Shown here piece after piece: positions 16,342 through 25,365 of a stretch of 64,000 bases of DNA. The translations under genes and the position numbers were made by a program. The notes below the pieces were generated by a model. The model ran no database searches, had not been told where the DNA came from, and saw nothing but the letters and a program-made list of their open reading frames with translations. This stretch comes from CAVQND01 sp049518415 (GTDB taxonomy: Bacteria > Verrucomicrobiota > Verrucomicrobiia > Limisphaerales > UBA8199): positions 15,954-79,953 of the forward strand of contig JBEKRX010000022.1 of assembly GCA_049518415.1 (NCBI GenBank). Direction: 5' to 3'. How positions within the stretch are numbered: the stretch's first letter is position 1; every line of letters begins with the position of its first letter.

Positions 16342-16509
16342 AGCTTTTTGCCGCCGCCCGTGACGCGATCGGGTGAGGAACCGATCGCCGCGGGCGGCCG
16401 GCAAACTGAACCAAAACGATGCCAGGCAATTGGAAAGGCAAGCGAAAGCTTTTGCCGCCGCCCGTGACGCGATCGGATGAGGAACCGATCGCCGCGGGCG
16501 GGCGGCAGC
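16342..16509. repeat. Two tandem 52-bp palindromes between ftsL-like gene and ftsI
   Basis: The block from TTTTGCCGCCGCCCGTGACG to CCGATCGCCGCGGGCGG occurs at about 16346-16398 and again at about 16450-16502, with a single G/A difference in the core. Each copy is itself a palindrome: GCGATCGG pairs with CCGATCGC around an 8-nt loop, and GCCGCCCG pairs further out with CGGGCGGC. The flanks AGCTTTT are also shared. No gene is called in 16340-16728; the remaining 220 bp show nothing distinct. Confidence 0.85.
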
Positions 16510-16728
16510 TTGAGTTGGGCTGCGCGCTTGGGGCTGCGAGCGCCAGCCACAGGAATTCCGACATCCCAGGTTTCAAATCCCAGGCCCGAGAGCCAAAGCC
16601 CGAGGTGCTGCGCTTGCCACCTCCGCCGGGGTCCGAGCAGCCTCCGGGCGGCAGGTCCACCGCCCGGGCCGTGTGCGGATTTGAGATAGCGAAGGGCAGG
16701 TCGGAATATTTTGGGAGGGCAGGCTAAT

Positions 16729-18633
16729 ATGGCCAAGGCAATGCAATTGCGGAGACTGGTTTGGATGGCGGGGCTGCTGGCCCTGGCCTTTGCGGGCCTG
16801 GGCTATCGCCTGGTCGAGCTGCAGGTCTTGCGCCACGATGAATTCAGCGCCCAGGCCCAGCGCGATACCCGGCACCAGTTCCTGCTCGAACCGCGCCGCG
16901 GCGACATCCTGGATGCCAAAGGCAATCTCCTGGCCACCAGTGAACTGGTCAAGACCGTGTGCGCCAACCCGGTTTTCATCGGCAACCACCAGGCCGAAGT
17001 CGCCCGCGCCCTGGCGCCCTTGCTCCAGGAGAGCGAGACCAACCTCGCCCAGCGCCTGGGGCTCCGCACCCACCGCAACGAAAAAGGCCAAATCGTCACC
17101 AACCTCTTCGTCGAACTCAAACGCAAGGTGAAACCCGAGACCTGGGAAAAGGTCCGGGAGACCATGGCCCAGCTCAGCTTGGGCATGAACTGGACCAACC
17201 TCACCAGGACGCAAAAGAAGTTTTACCACAACCTCCGCACCAAGGCCATCTTCGCCCGCAACGACCAGTTGCGCGTCTATCCCAACCAAAGCCTGGCCGC
17301 GCACGTCCTGGGCTACGCCTCGAGCAAACCACGTGTGGTGGACGATTGCCCCGTCTATGAAACTGTCGGCCAGGACGGCATTGAACGGGTCTTTGACAGC
17401 CAGTTGGCCGGGGTGCGCGGCTGGCGGCTCACCGAAACCGACCTCCTGCGCCACGAGTTGGTCCAATGGCGCGAGCAGGACATCGAGCCGCGCGACGGCT
17501 TGAACGTGGTCCTGACGATTGACTCCGTCATCCAGCAATTCCTGGAAACGGCCCTGGCCGAGGGGATGGAGAAGCACACGCCCATCAGCATTTCGGGGAT
17601 TGTGGTTCGTCCGCGCACGGGCGAGATTCTGGCGATGGCGACGCTGCCGACCTACAACCCGAACAATCCCGGGGCCGTTGCGGTGGAGGCGTGGCGCAAC
17701 CGGGTGATTGCCGACGTTGCGGAGCCGGGGTCGGCCTTCAAGATCGTGGTCGTTTCCGGCGCGCTCAACGAAGGGGTGGTCGGTTTGAGCGATGCCTTCG
17801 ACTGCGAACACGGCGTGTTCTATTACGCGGGCCGCCCCCTGCACGACCATGGTCAATCTTACGGCATGCTCACCGTGGAAGAGATCATCACCAAGTCCTC
17901 CAATATCGGCGCCGCCAAGATCGGCATTAAACTGGGGGGGGAGCGGCTCTATGATTACATCCAAAGGTTTGGTTTCGGCGTGGCCACCGGGCTGCCGCTG
18001 CCGGGGGAAGTCAGCGCCCGCTCCTTTGTGCACCCGGTCAAGGAGTGGAGCAAAGTCTCGATTGCCCGGATTCCCATGGGCCAGGGCATCTCGGTGACCC
18101 GGCTGCAGATGACCATGGCCCTGTGCGCCATCGCCAACCAGGGCCTGCTCCTGCGCCCCATGTTGGTGGACCGCCTGGAGGACCGCGACCACAACGTGGT
18201 GGCCAAGTATTCGCCCCAGCGTGTGCGCCAAGTCCTGAGCCCCGCCGCCGCCAGAATGATGGTCACCGCCCTCAAGACGGTCGTCTCCCCGGAAGGCACC
18301 GCCCCCAAGGCCGCCCTGGAACATTACACCGTGGCCGGCAAGACCGGCACCGGCCAAAAAGTCGAACACGGCGTTTACGTCGACAAATACTTCTCCTCGT
18401 TTCTGGGCTTTTTCCCGGCCGATGGTCCCGAGCTTTGCATTTCCATCATGATGGATGAACCCAAAAACGGTCATTTGGGCGGTCAAGCCGCCGCCCCGGT
18501 TTTCAAGCAGGTCGCCGAGCGCGCCGGCAATTACCTCGGCCTGCCGCCCGACCGCCTGGCGGAGCCCGGCTTGACCGAAGGGCAGGGTCTGAAGACGGCG
18601 GCCACCCTGGGCCAGAACCAGTTCCCCAAGTGA
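16729..18633 (+). CDS. ftsI: Septal peptidoglycan transpeptidase, class B PBP (FtsI/PBP3-like)
   Basis: The protein crosslinks peptidoglycan at the division septum as partner of FtsW. ATG 16729 is preferred over TTG 16711 because GGGAGGG at 16713-16719 is well placed before it. From there it has 634 residues: one membrane helix (about 9-28), a pedestal domain containing EPRRGDILDAKGNLLA near 54-69, and the transpeptidase domain with S335-x-x-K338 (EPGSAFK), S390-S-N392 and K538-T-G540. All catalytic motifs are intact. murE normally follows ftsI, but here murF comes next after 89 bp. Confidence 0.95.
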   Translation: MAKAMQLRRLVWMAGLLALAFAGLGYRLVELQVLRHDEFSAQAQRDTRHQFLLEPRRGDILDAKGNLLATSELVKTVCANPVFIGNHQAEVARALAPLLQESETNLAQRLGLRTHRNEKGQIVTNLFVELKRKVKPETWEKVRETMAQLSLGMNWTNLTRTQKKFYHNLRTKAIFARNDQLRVYPNQSLAAHVLGYASSKPRVVDDCPVYETVGQDGIERVFDSQLAGVRGWRLTETDLLRHELVQWREQDIEPRDGLNVVLTIDSVIQQFLETALAEGMEKHTPISISGIVVRPRTGEILAMATLPTYNPNNPGAVAVEAWRNRVIADVAEPGSAFKIVVVSGALNEGVVGLSDAFDCEHGVFYYAGRPLHDHGQSYGMLTVEEIITKSSNIGAAKIGIKLGGERLYDYIQRFGFGVATGLPLPGEVSARSFVHPVKEWSKVSIARIPMGQGISVTRLQMTMALCAIANQGLLLRPMLVDRLEDRDHNVVAKYSPQRVRQVLSPAAARMMVTALKTVVSPEGTAPKAALEHYTVAGKTGTGQKVEHGVYVDKYFSSFLGFFPADGPELCISIMMDEPKNGHLGGQAAAPVFKQVAERAGNYLGLPPDRLAEPGLTEGQGLKTAATLGQNQFPK

Positions 18634-18722
18634 TACTATGCTGCCAGGCACAACCACCAGGAAGCGCCGGGCCGCCCGGATGGGCCCCGGGGCGCGCCCT
18701 GCCGCGCTGACAGGAGGCTAGC

Positions 18723-20120
18723 ATGGAAGCTCGTTCCCTACAGTTTATCGCGGCCGCCTGTGGCGGCGAACCACTCAGCGGTTCGCCCGACACGCTCATT
18801 AGCCGTGTCTGCACCGATTCCCGCCAAGTCCGGCCCGGTGACTTGTTCTTTGCCTTGCCCGGCGAACGCTTGGATGGCCACGCTTTTCTGCCTGAGGTCG
18901 CCAGCAAAGGGGCCGCCGCCGCCATCGTAGCCCGCCGCCAAGCCCCGCCCAGCCTGCCCAACTGCGCGCTCATCGCCGTCGATAACACTCGTCACGCCCT
19001 GGGCCGGCTGGCCACCCGCTATCGGCAGGATTTCTCCCTGCCAATCGTGGCCGTGGGCGGTTCCAACGGCAAAACGACCACCAAGGAATTGGTGGCTTCG
19101 GTGCTGCGCCAGACCTTGGCCACCCTCTGGAGCGAAGGCAGCTTCAACAACGACATTGGCGTGCCGCTGAGCTTGTTGGGGCTGGAGACAGCTCACCAGG
19201 CGGCCGTGCTGGAGGCGGGCACCAACCACCCGGGCGAACTGGCGCCGCTGCTGAACATGATCTGCCCGCGCTTGGGCGTGCTCACTGGCATCGCCCGCGA
19301 GCACCTCGAGTTCTTCGGCGACCTGGCCGGCGTCGCTCAGGAAGAAGGCTGGCTGGCCGAGATGCTGCCCGCCGGCGGCATCCTCTTTGCCAACGGCGAC
19401 TGCGAATGGACCGCCCCCATCGCGCGCCGCACGCGGGCCGCCCTGGTCCGCGTGGGCCTCTCCCCGGCCAACGACTGGCGCGCCGGCAGCCTCCGCCCCG
19501 ACAAACAAGGCGTCACTTTCCGGGTCGAGGGGCCGCGCGCGGACCTGGCGGGCGAGTTCCGCATCAACCTGCTCGGCCGCCACCAGGTGGTCAATGCCCT
19601 GTTCGCCCTGGCGGTCGGCTGCGAACTGGGCCTGGGGCGGGCTGAAATCGCGCGCGGCCTGGCCCACTGCAAACCCGCCAAGATGCGGCTCCAACTCTGG
19701 GAACTCAACGGCGTGTGCTTGCTGGATGATGCCTACAACGCCAACGCCGATTCGATGCTCGCCGCCCTGCAGACCCTCCAGGAACTGCCCTGCAAAGGCC
19801 GGCGCGTCGCCGTCCTCGGGGACATGGCCGAGCTGGGCGCGCAGGGCGCGGCGGCCCACGAGGAAGTGGGGCGCCACGCCGCCGAATTGGGCGTCAGCCA
19901 GCTCTTCGCGGTCGGCAAGATGGCCCCTTGGCTGGCCCGCGGCGCCCGCGGGGCCGGGCTGAGCCGGGTGCTGGAATTCGCCGATGTGGAAGGGGCGGGC
20001 GTCGCGCTGAAACAGTTTCTCAAAAAGGGGGACATGGTTCTGCTCAAGGCCTCGCGCGCCACCCGGCTGGAACGGATTGCGGAAAGGTTGCGCGGGGGCG
20101 AGGTTGTGAAAAGGAATTGA
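18723..20120 (+). CDS. murF: UDP-MurNAc-tripeptide--D-Ala-D-Ala ligase
   Basis: MurF adds the D-Ala-D-Ala dipeptide to the cytoplasmic precursor. The 465-residue chain shows the three Mur ligase domains: N-terminal CTDSRQVRPGDLFFALPGER, the ATP site VGGSNGKTTTKELV near residue 115, EAGTNHPGEL, and the C-terminal DDAYNANADSMLAAL and VLGDMAELG. The D-D-A-Y-N-A-N stretch distinguishes MurF from MurE. AGGAGG at about 18712-18717 lies just before the ATG. It is the only Mur ligase in this dcw cluster. Its stop overlaps the mraY start by one base (TGATG). Confidence 0.96.
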   Translation: MEARSLQFIAAACGGEPLSGSPDTLISRVCTDSRQVRPGDLFFALPGERLDGHAFLPEVASKGAAAAIVARRQAPPSLPNCALIAVDNTRHALGRLATRYRQDFSLPIVAVGGSNGKTTTKELVASVLRQTLATLWSEGSFNNDIGVPLSLLGLETAHQAAVLEAGTNHPGELAPLLNMICPRLGVLTGIAREHLEFFGDLAGVAQEEGWLAEMLPAGGILFANGDCEWTAPIARRTRAALVRVGLSPANDWRAGSLRPDKQGVTFRVEGPRADLAGEFRINLLGRHQVVNALFALAVGCELGLGRAEIARGLAHCKPAKMRLQLWELNGVCLLDDAYNANADSMLAALQTLQELPCKGRRVAVLGDMAELGAQGAAAHEEVGRHAAELGVSQLFAVGKMAPWLARGARGAGLSRVLEFADVEGAGVALKQFLKKGDMVLLKASRATRLERIAERLRGGEVVKRN

Positions 20121-21268
20121 TGTTTTACTACCTGGCTCAACAAATTCTCAGTGCATCGGCGCACACCGTCTGGGCCGACCGGCTCTCCGCGCTGCGGCTT
20201 TTCCGTTATATCACTTTTCGCAGCGCGGGCGCCGCCATTACGGCTCTGGTGTTGAGCTGGTGGCTGGCGCCCAGGGTCATCACCTGGCTGAAGCAGTTGA
20301 GATTTGGCCAGGAGTATGCCGATGCGGCCGCCACCACGGGCGGCATGAACGAGCGGGGCGAGAGGAAGAAAGGCACGCCGACCATGGGCGGGATTTTGAT
20401 CGTCCTGGCGCTCAACCTCACCACGCTGCTCTGGGCCAGGTTGAACCCGCTGGTGCTGCTGGCCCTGTTCTCGGTGGTCGTGCTCTCCGGGCTGGGATTC
20501 TACGACGACTACGCCAAGATCGTGGAGCAGAGCGGCGGGGGCGCCGCCTCGAGCCTCAAGCTCTACATCCAGGCCGCGTTGGCGCTGTTCATCGCCCTCT
20601 ACCTGTGGCGCCAGCCCTCGACCAAGCAGCTTATCACCGAAATCATGGTCCCCTTTTACAAACGTCCGGTCGCCACCAGCGCCGGCCTGGCCGGCCTGCT
20701 CGTGACCATGCTCGCCATTATCGGCAGCTCCAACGCCGTCAACCTGACCGACGGCCTGGACGGCCTGGCGATTGGCTGCACGCTGATCGTCTCCTTTGTC
20801 TTCGTCGTGCTCACTTACGCCGCCGGCAACATCAGGGCGGCCAGCTACTTGCAGATTCCTTACGTGCCGGACGCCGGTGAGTTGAGCGTGTTCTGCGCCG
20901 CCATGATCGGGGCCGGCCTCGGTTTCCTTTGGTATAACTGCCACCCCGCCCAGGTCTTCATGGGCGACACGGGTTCGCTGGCCCTGGGCGGCGCCCTGGG
21001 CGTCATCGCCGTCCTCATCCATCAGCCTTTTGTCCTGGTTATCGCCGGCGGCGTCTTCGTCGCGGAAGCCCTTTCGGTCATCGTCCAGACCGGGTGGTTT
21101 CGTTATACCAGGATGCGATACGGGGCCGGGCGGCGCATCTTCCTGATGGCCCCCCTCCACCATCATTTCGAGAAAAAGGGCTGGACCGAATCCCAGGTGG
21201 TCATGCGCTTTTATATCCTCGGGGTGTTGTGCGCCGTGGTCGCGCTGAGCACGTTGAAAATCCGGTAG
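20120..21268 (+). CDS. mraY: Phospho-MurNAc-pentapeptide transferase
   Basis: MraY makes lipid I from UDP-MurNAc-pentapeptide and undecaprenyl phosphate in the inner membrane. The start at ATG 20120 overlaps the murF stop; translation from there gives 382 residues, beginning MFYYLAQQILSASAHTVW, as in the family. Conserved motifs are GTPTMGGILIVLAL, the aspartate pair in LGFYDDYAKI, NLTDGLDGLA, FMGDTGSLALGG and PLHHHFEKKGWTE. About ten membrane helices can be seen. The following 638 bp carry no gene, whereas murD often stands at this place. Confidence 0.97.
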   Translation: MFYYLAQQILSASAHTVWADRLSALRLFRYITFRSAGAAITALVLSWWLAPRVITWLKQLRFGQEYADAAATTGGMNERGERKKGTPTMGGILIVLALNLTTLLWARLNPLVLLALFSVVVLSGLGFYDDYAKIVEQSGGGAASSLKLYIQAALALFIALYLWRQPSTKQLITEIMVPFYKRPVATSAGLAGLLVTMLAIIGSSNAVNLTDGLDGLAIGCTLIVSFVFVVLTYAAGNIRAASYLQIPYVPDAGELSVFCAAMIGAGLGFLWYNCHPAQVFMGDTGSLALGGALGVIAVLIHQPFVLVIAGGVFVAEALSVIVQTGWFRYTRMRYGAGRRIFLMAPLHHHFEKKGWTESQVVMRFYILGVLCAVVALSTLKIR

Positions 21269-21906
21269 GAGTCGGGTCGGGAGCCGGCGCCCGGGGGCGG
21301 GTGGGAGTGGCCGGTGGTTGGTGCTCGGTGGTTGGTCGTTGGCGGGCCGTTGTCAGCAGTTAGTCGTTGCTGGTCAGTCGTGCGGAGTCGGTGAAAATGT
21401 AAAGAATCAACCAAGCCGTAGTCATGCAGCAGAAGGAAGCGCAAATAGACCGCCCAGACTCAGCGCGGCGCAGCCGCAAGCGAGGTGGCCGGGGCGCGGT
21501 CGCAAATCTTTCGGTCGGCTTTCCGCTGCGGTGGCGCCGGGGCCGCGCTGAATTGTTGGCTCCGGCCCTTTTTACTCCTTGCATCGGCGCCGATTGGCTG
21601 TTAGAAGCTGTGGTTGGAGCGGCGAGAAAAGCTGCCCCGAACGATGTCATTCTGACTTTACCGGATTGTTCGGCATTGACCAGACTCCTACACTCCGGCG
21701 GATGCTTTTGGCAAACGATGAACTCAATAGCTTGGGGTGCCCACCGCGGGGACCCCAACATAAGCGATACGACTTTGAAAATCTAATCAAAAACCGAAGA
21801 CGTTCCCTCCAATTTGCTCCTGGTTTTTTTGAGGAAAAACCCCAGAGCAACAAACCGAAAACCGAACTGACCTCAACCCAAAAATGGCGCCGTTGCGCAG
21901 CTCAAA
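21269..21906. other. Gene-free gap inside the dcw operon
   Basis: This is the longest non-coding stretch within the dcw cluster, between mraY and the LysM gene. The first 100 bp are low-complexity, with repeated GGTGGTTGGT-like words (about 21305-21345). The remainder contains only short open frames with no recognisable product; a 120-codon frame at 21424-21786 has the composition of a shadow frame. No trace of murD motifs was found. A secondary promoter for the downstream genes could lie here, but none is clear. Confidence 0.5.
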
Positions 21907-22761
21907 ATGAATAACCAAAGTCCATTGATTCCACAGGGCTCCTTCCTGGAGCAAAGAAACAAAACCCGTACCCGCGTCAAGATCGCGGTCATCTTCGTCC
22001 TGGGCCTGCACGGCATCGGCCTGCTGGCCTTGCTGATGCAAGGTTGCGGCAAGGAAACCGCAACCTCCCCCTCCACGACGCCGACCTCGAACACGGCCGC
22101 GGCCAACCCCGCGGAGATGGGGCCAAGCAACCCGGCGCCGGGCTTCGCTCCGCCCAGCAACGCCATGCCCGAGACCGCCTCCGCGATGGCAGGCACCGGC
22201 GCCGCTCCCGCGGCCGCCGCCGCGGCGAGTAATCAGGTGCAGCCGCCGTTGCCCACCGAAAACACCAACGTGTCCGCCGGCGCGCTTCTGGCCGGGGCCA
22301 CCGAGTACAAAATCATCAGAGGCGACACGCTCTCCAAGGTCGCCAGGAAGTTTCATGTCGCCCTCAAGGCCCTCATGGCGGTCAATCCCGGTGTGGACTC
22401 GACCAAACTGAACATCGGCCAGACGATCCACATCCCGCCGGCGACGACCTCCGCTGCCGCCCCCGGCGGCACCGGCACCGCTCCGGCCGCCACCACCGAG
22501 GGCGCCGGCGGCCAACAAGTCTATACCGTTGAGTCGGGCGACTACCTGATCAAGATCGCCAACCAGTTTGGCGTCAAGGTCGAGGCGTTGCGGGCCGCCA
22601 ACAACCTCAAGAGCGCCAAGATCAGGGTGGGCCAAAAGCTGAAGATCCCCGCCAAGACGGCCGGGACCGCGGCGGCGCCGGCGGCGGCGAGTGCGGGGGC
22701 CACTTCCGGAGCGGCGGCAACCGGTTCCGTGACTGCGCCGGCGATACTGCCTGGACGGTAA
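21907..22761 (+). CDS. Membrane-anchored protein with two LysM domains
   Basis: The 284-residue protein has a cytoplasmic start with RNKTRTRVK, a membrane helix at about residues 26-46 (IAVIFVLGLHGIGLLALLM), a long alanine-, proline- and threonine-rich linker, and two LysM modules of about 45 residues: the first begins TEYKIIRGDTLSKVARKF and ends NIGQTIHIPP, the second begins QQVYTVESGDYLIKIANQF and ends RVGQKLKIPA. LysM binds the glycan strands of peptidoglycan. No catalytic domain is present. A cysteine follows the helix (QGC), but the residues before it do not fit a lipobox. Its place between mraY and ftsW suggests a septal wall-binding role. Confidence 0.88.
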   Translation: MNNQSPLIPQGSFLEQRNKTRTRVKIAVIFVLGLHGIGLLALLMQGCGKETATSPSTTPTSNTAAANPAEMGPSNPAPGFAPPSNAMPETASAMAGTGAAPAAAAAASNQVQPPLPTENTNVSAGALLAGATEYKIIRGDTLSKVARKFHVALKALMAVNPGVDSTKLNIGQTIHIPPATTSAAAPGGTGTAPAATTEGAGGQQVYTVESGDYLIKIANQFGVKVEALRAANNLKSAKIRVGQKLKIPAKTAGTAAAPAAASAGATSGAAATGSVTAPAILPGR

Positions 22762-22942
22762 TCACTGTCCGCGCGCCCGGGGGCCGCAGCCTGGTCGCCG
22801 GCGCGCGGCCACGCCGCCTGCAGGGCTGGGGAGAATCTCCGATGCCTTTTCGCGCCACGGACCAACCGAAGATGAGACCAGCGGGCCATCGCGAGGGTTT
22901 GCCTGAGCCGGTCGGAGGCCGGCCCGCCCGGCGAGGTGCGCC

Positions 22943-24172
22943 ATGAAAGTGGCTGTTAGCATCCTGGTTTTTTGCGTCGCCGCCCTGCTGGTTTTGGGCG
23001 TGGTGATGCTTTACAGCTCAACCATGACCCAGAATGGTCTGCACCAGCTCGTTTGGCAGTTGCTGTGGTGTGGGCTGGGCCTGGTGGTCTGCGCGGTGGC
23101 CGCGCTCATGGATTACCGCTGGCTCAAGGGCGCCTGGTGGCTGCTCCTGGGTGTTGCGGTGGTGATGCTCGGGTTGGTGTTGGCGCCCGGCATCGGCACC
23201 CTGCGCGGGGGTGCGCGCCGCTGGTTCATCTTCGACTTCGCCGGGGTGAGCTTCCAACCCTCTGAATTCGCCAAACTCGCCCTGCTGATTGCGCTGGCCT
23301 GGTACGGCGAGCTATGCCGGCGCCAGATGGGCACGTGCCTGCGGGGCATTATCATTCCGGGCCTGGCGATTGGCCTGGTCGTGGGCTTGATCTTCCGCGA
23401 GCCGGACGTCGGCAGCGCCCTGGTGCTCGCGGCCGTGAGCGGCGCCGTGCTGCTCATCGCCGGCACTCAGCTCAAGTACTTGCTGCCGCCGGTGCTGATC
23501 GGCCTGGTCGCCGTTGGCCTGTTCATCTACTATAACCCGGTACGGTCGGGGCGCATTTACGCTTGGCTGCACGTCGAGGAGACCAAGCAGGACAAGGGAC
23601 GGCAGGCCTACCAGGCGATGGTCGCCCTGGGCAGTGGCGGCCTGACCGGCAGAGGCCTGGGCGACAGCCGTCAAAAACTGGGCTACTTGCCGGCGCACCA
23701 GACTGATTTCATCTTTGCCATCATCGGCGAGGAACTCGGCCTGGTCGGCACCGGCCTGGTCGTCCTTGCCTTCGTGGCCGTCTTCGGGTGCGGGCTCTAC
23801 ATCGCTTGGCACGCGTCTGACAGCTTCGGCCTGCTCCTGGGCTCCGGCATCTGTTTTCTGATCGCCTTTCAGGCCGCCGTCAACATCGGCGTCGTCACCA
23901 GCGCCCTGCCGAACAAGGGCCTCCCCCTGCCGTTCATCAGCCGCGGCGGCTCCAATCTCCTGGTCCTCCTGGCTGGCGTCGGCCTGCTGCTCAGCATCGC
24001 CCGCCAGGGCCGGACGGGCGAGGCCCTCGAAGACCTGCCCGACGCTGAGGAGGAGTTCCAGGAGCCAAATCCTTTAGGCCCACGGCCTTTGAGAAGTCGG
24101 AGGCTGGGACTTCGCTCTTCGGACTTCGGATTTCGGACTTCCCATCCGGCCCCGCGCGCCTTTCGCCTATGA
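22943..24172 (+). CDS. ftsW: Septal peptidoglycan polymerase (SEDS family)
   Basis: FtsW polymerises lipid II at the septum and works with FtsI. The 409-residue protein has about ten membrane helices. Family marks are RGGARRWFIF followed by FQPSEFAKLALLIALAWY, REPDVGSALVL, HQTDFIFAIIGEELGLVG and LPLPFISRGGSNLLVLL. The last 35 residues after about 375 do not belong to the fold; they read through a low-complexity repeat of TTCGGACTTCGGATTTC type (24110-24137), giving LRSSDFGFRTS. The gene ends by overlapping murG (ATGA). Confidence 0.95.
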   Translation: MKVAVSILVFCVAALLVLGVVMLYSSTMTQNGLHQLVWQLLWCGLGLVVCAVAALMDYRWLKGAWWLLLGVAVVMLGLVLAPGIGTLRGGARRWFIFDFAGVSFQPSEFAKLALLIALAWYGELCRRQMGTCLRGIIIPGLAIGLVVGLIFREPDVGSALVLAAVSGAVLLIAGTQLKYLLPPVLIGLVAVGLFIYYNPVRSGRIYAWLHVEETKQDKGRQAYQAMVALGSGGLTGRGLGDSRQKLGYLPAHQTDFIFAIIGEELGLVGTGLVVLAFVAVFGCGLYIAWHASDSFGLLLGSGICFLIAFQAAVNIGVVTSALPNKGLPLPFISRGGSNLLVLLAGVGLLLSIARQGRTGEALEDLPDAEEEFQEPNPLGPRPLRSRRLGLRSSDFGFRTSHPAPRAFRL

Positions 24173-25365
24173 CCAACCCTGCGCCGCCAGCTCTTCGGAT
24201 TGCCATCGCCTGCGGCGGCACCGGGGGCCATTTGTTTCCCGGTCTGGCGGTCGCCGAGCAACTGCGGCAGTGCGGCGGCGCCGTTACGTTGCTCATCTCC
24301 CCCAAAGAAGTGGACCAGCAAGCCGTAAGCTCGGCTCACGACCTGGCGATTGTGACCCTGCCCGGCGTGGGCCTGACGCGCGGCGGGCAAATCGCCTTCC
24401 TCCGCGGCTTCGCCCGCTCCTATCGCGCCGCAAAGGCGGCTTTCAAGCTGCGCCCGCCTCACGCCGCCCTGGCCATGGGGGGATTCACCAGCGCGCCGCC
24501 CCTGCTGGCCGCCAAAAGGTTGGGCGCACGGATTTTCCTCCACGAATCAAACTCGGTCCCGGGCCGCGCCAATCGCTGGCTCTCCTGGTTCGTGCACCGC
24601 GCGTTTGTTAGTTTCCCCTCAGCCGGCCAGGGCCTGCGCACCGGCAGCGTGACGGTGACCGGCACGCCGGTCCGCTCCGGTTTCCAGCCGCGAGAGGCCG
24701 CCGCTTGCTGCGCCGCCCTGGGCCTGGACCCGGCCCGCCCGGTCTTGCTGGTCATGGGCGGCAGCCAGGGCGCCAGCGGGATTAATTCGCTGGTCATCAA
24801 GACGTTGCCCCTGTTGGCCAAACGCTCCCCTCATTGGCAGTGGTTTCACCTCACCGGCTCTGCAGAAGTCGAGACTGTCAAAGGAGCCTATGCGGCGGCG
24901 GGCGTTTTCGCCCTGGTCCACCCTTTTTTCGCCGCGATGGAGTTGGCCCTGGGCGCGGCCACTGCCGCCCTGAGCCGGGCCGGGGGCTCTTCCCTGGCGG
25001 AACTGGCGGCGATGCGCCTGCCCAGCGTGCTGGTCCCGTATCCCGCCGCGACGGACGACCACCAGCTCCACAACGCGCGCGCCCTGGAAGCGACCGGCGC
25101 CGCTCGCCTGCTCGAACAGAACAGCGCCACCCCGGAAACGCTCGCCCGCCTGTTGGGGGACCTGGTGGAAAATCCGGGCGTGCGCGTCCCGATGCAGCAA
25201 GCCTTGGCGCAGTGGCACCGCCCGCGCGCCGCCCGCCAAATCGCTGAAACCATCCTCCAGACCATCGCGGCTCGGACATTCGCGCCCCAGGCGGAACAAA
25301 CCGATCCGGCCGCCGCCGCCTCGGTGACCTGGGCCTTATCGGTTCTTTCCCTGCTCGTCTCATGA
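24169..25365 (+). CDS. murG: UDP-GlcNAc:lipid I N-acetylglucosaminyltransferase
   Basis: MurG adds GlcNAc to lipid I on the inner face of the membrane, making lipid II. The 398-residue protein has both Rossmann-like halves: the glycine loop ACGGTGGHLFPGLAVAEQL near residue 12, MGGFTSAPPLLAAKR, FLHESNSVPGRANR, LLVMGGSQGASGIN near residue 185, and the donor site region SRAGGSSLAELAAMRLPSVLVPYP followed by DDHQLHNA. The C-terminus runs about 35 residues past the usual end. It overlaps ftsW upstream and murB downstream by ATGA, so these are translationally coupled. murC, common at this junction, is absent. Confidence 0.95.
   Translation: MTNPAPPALRIAIACGGTGGHLFPGLAVAEQLRQCGGAVTLLISPKEVDQQAVSSAHDLAIVTLPGVGLTRGGQIAFLRGFARSYRAAKAAFKLRPPHAALAMGGFTSAPPLLAAKRLGARIFLHESNSVPGRANRWLSWFVHRAFVSFPSAGQGLRTGSVTVTGTPVRSGFQPREAAACCAALGLDPARPVLLVMGGSQGASGINSLVIKTLPLLAKRSPHWQWFHLTGSAEVETVKGAYAAAGVFALVHPFFAAMELALGAATAALSRAGGSSLAELAAMRLPSVLVPYPAATDDHQLHNARALEATGAARLLEQNSATPETLARLLGDLVENPGVRVPMQQALAQWHRPRAARQIAETILQTIAARTFAPQAEQTDPAAAASVTWALSVLSLLVS

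Noticed and set aside
16419..16727. 102-codon plus-strand frame before ftsI
   Set aside because: It mostly translates the second palindromic repeat and low-complexity sequence; no family resemblance.
16573..18657. 694-codon open frame on the minus strand
   Set aside because: It is opposite ftsI and has the same biased shadow composition; ftsI carries all transpeptidase motifs.
21424..21786. 120-codon frame in the gap after mraY
   Set aside because: Composition is that of non-coding DNA in this genome, no Mur ligase motif is present, and there is no ribosome-binding site.
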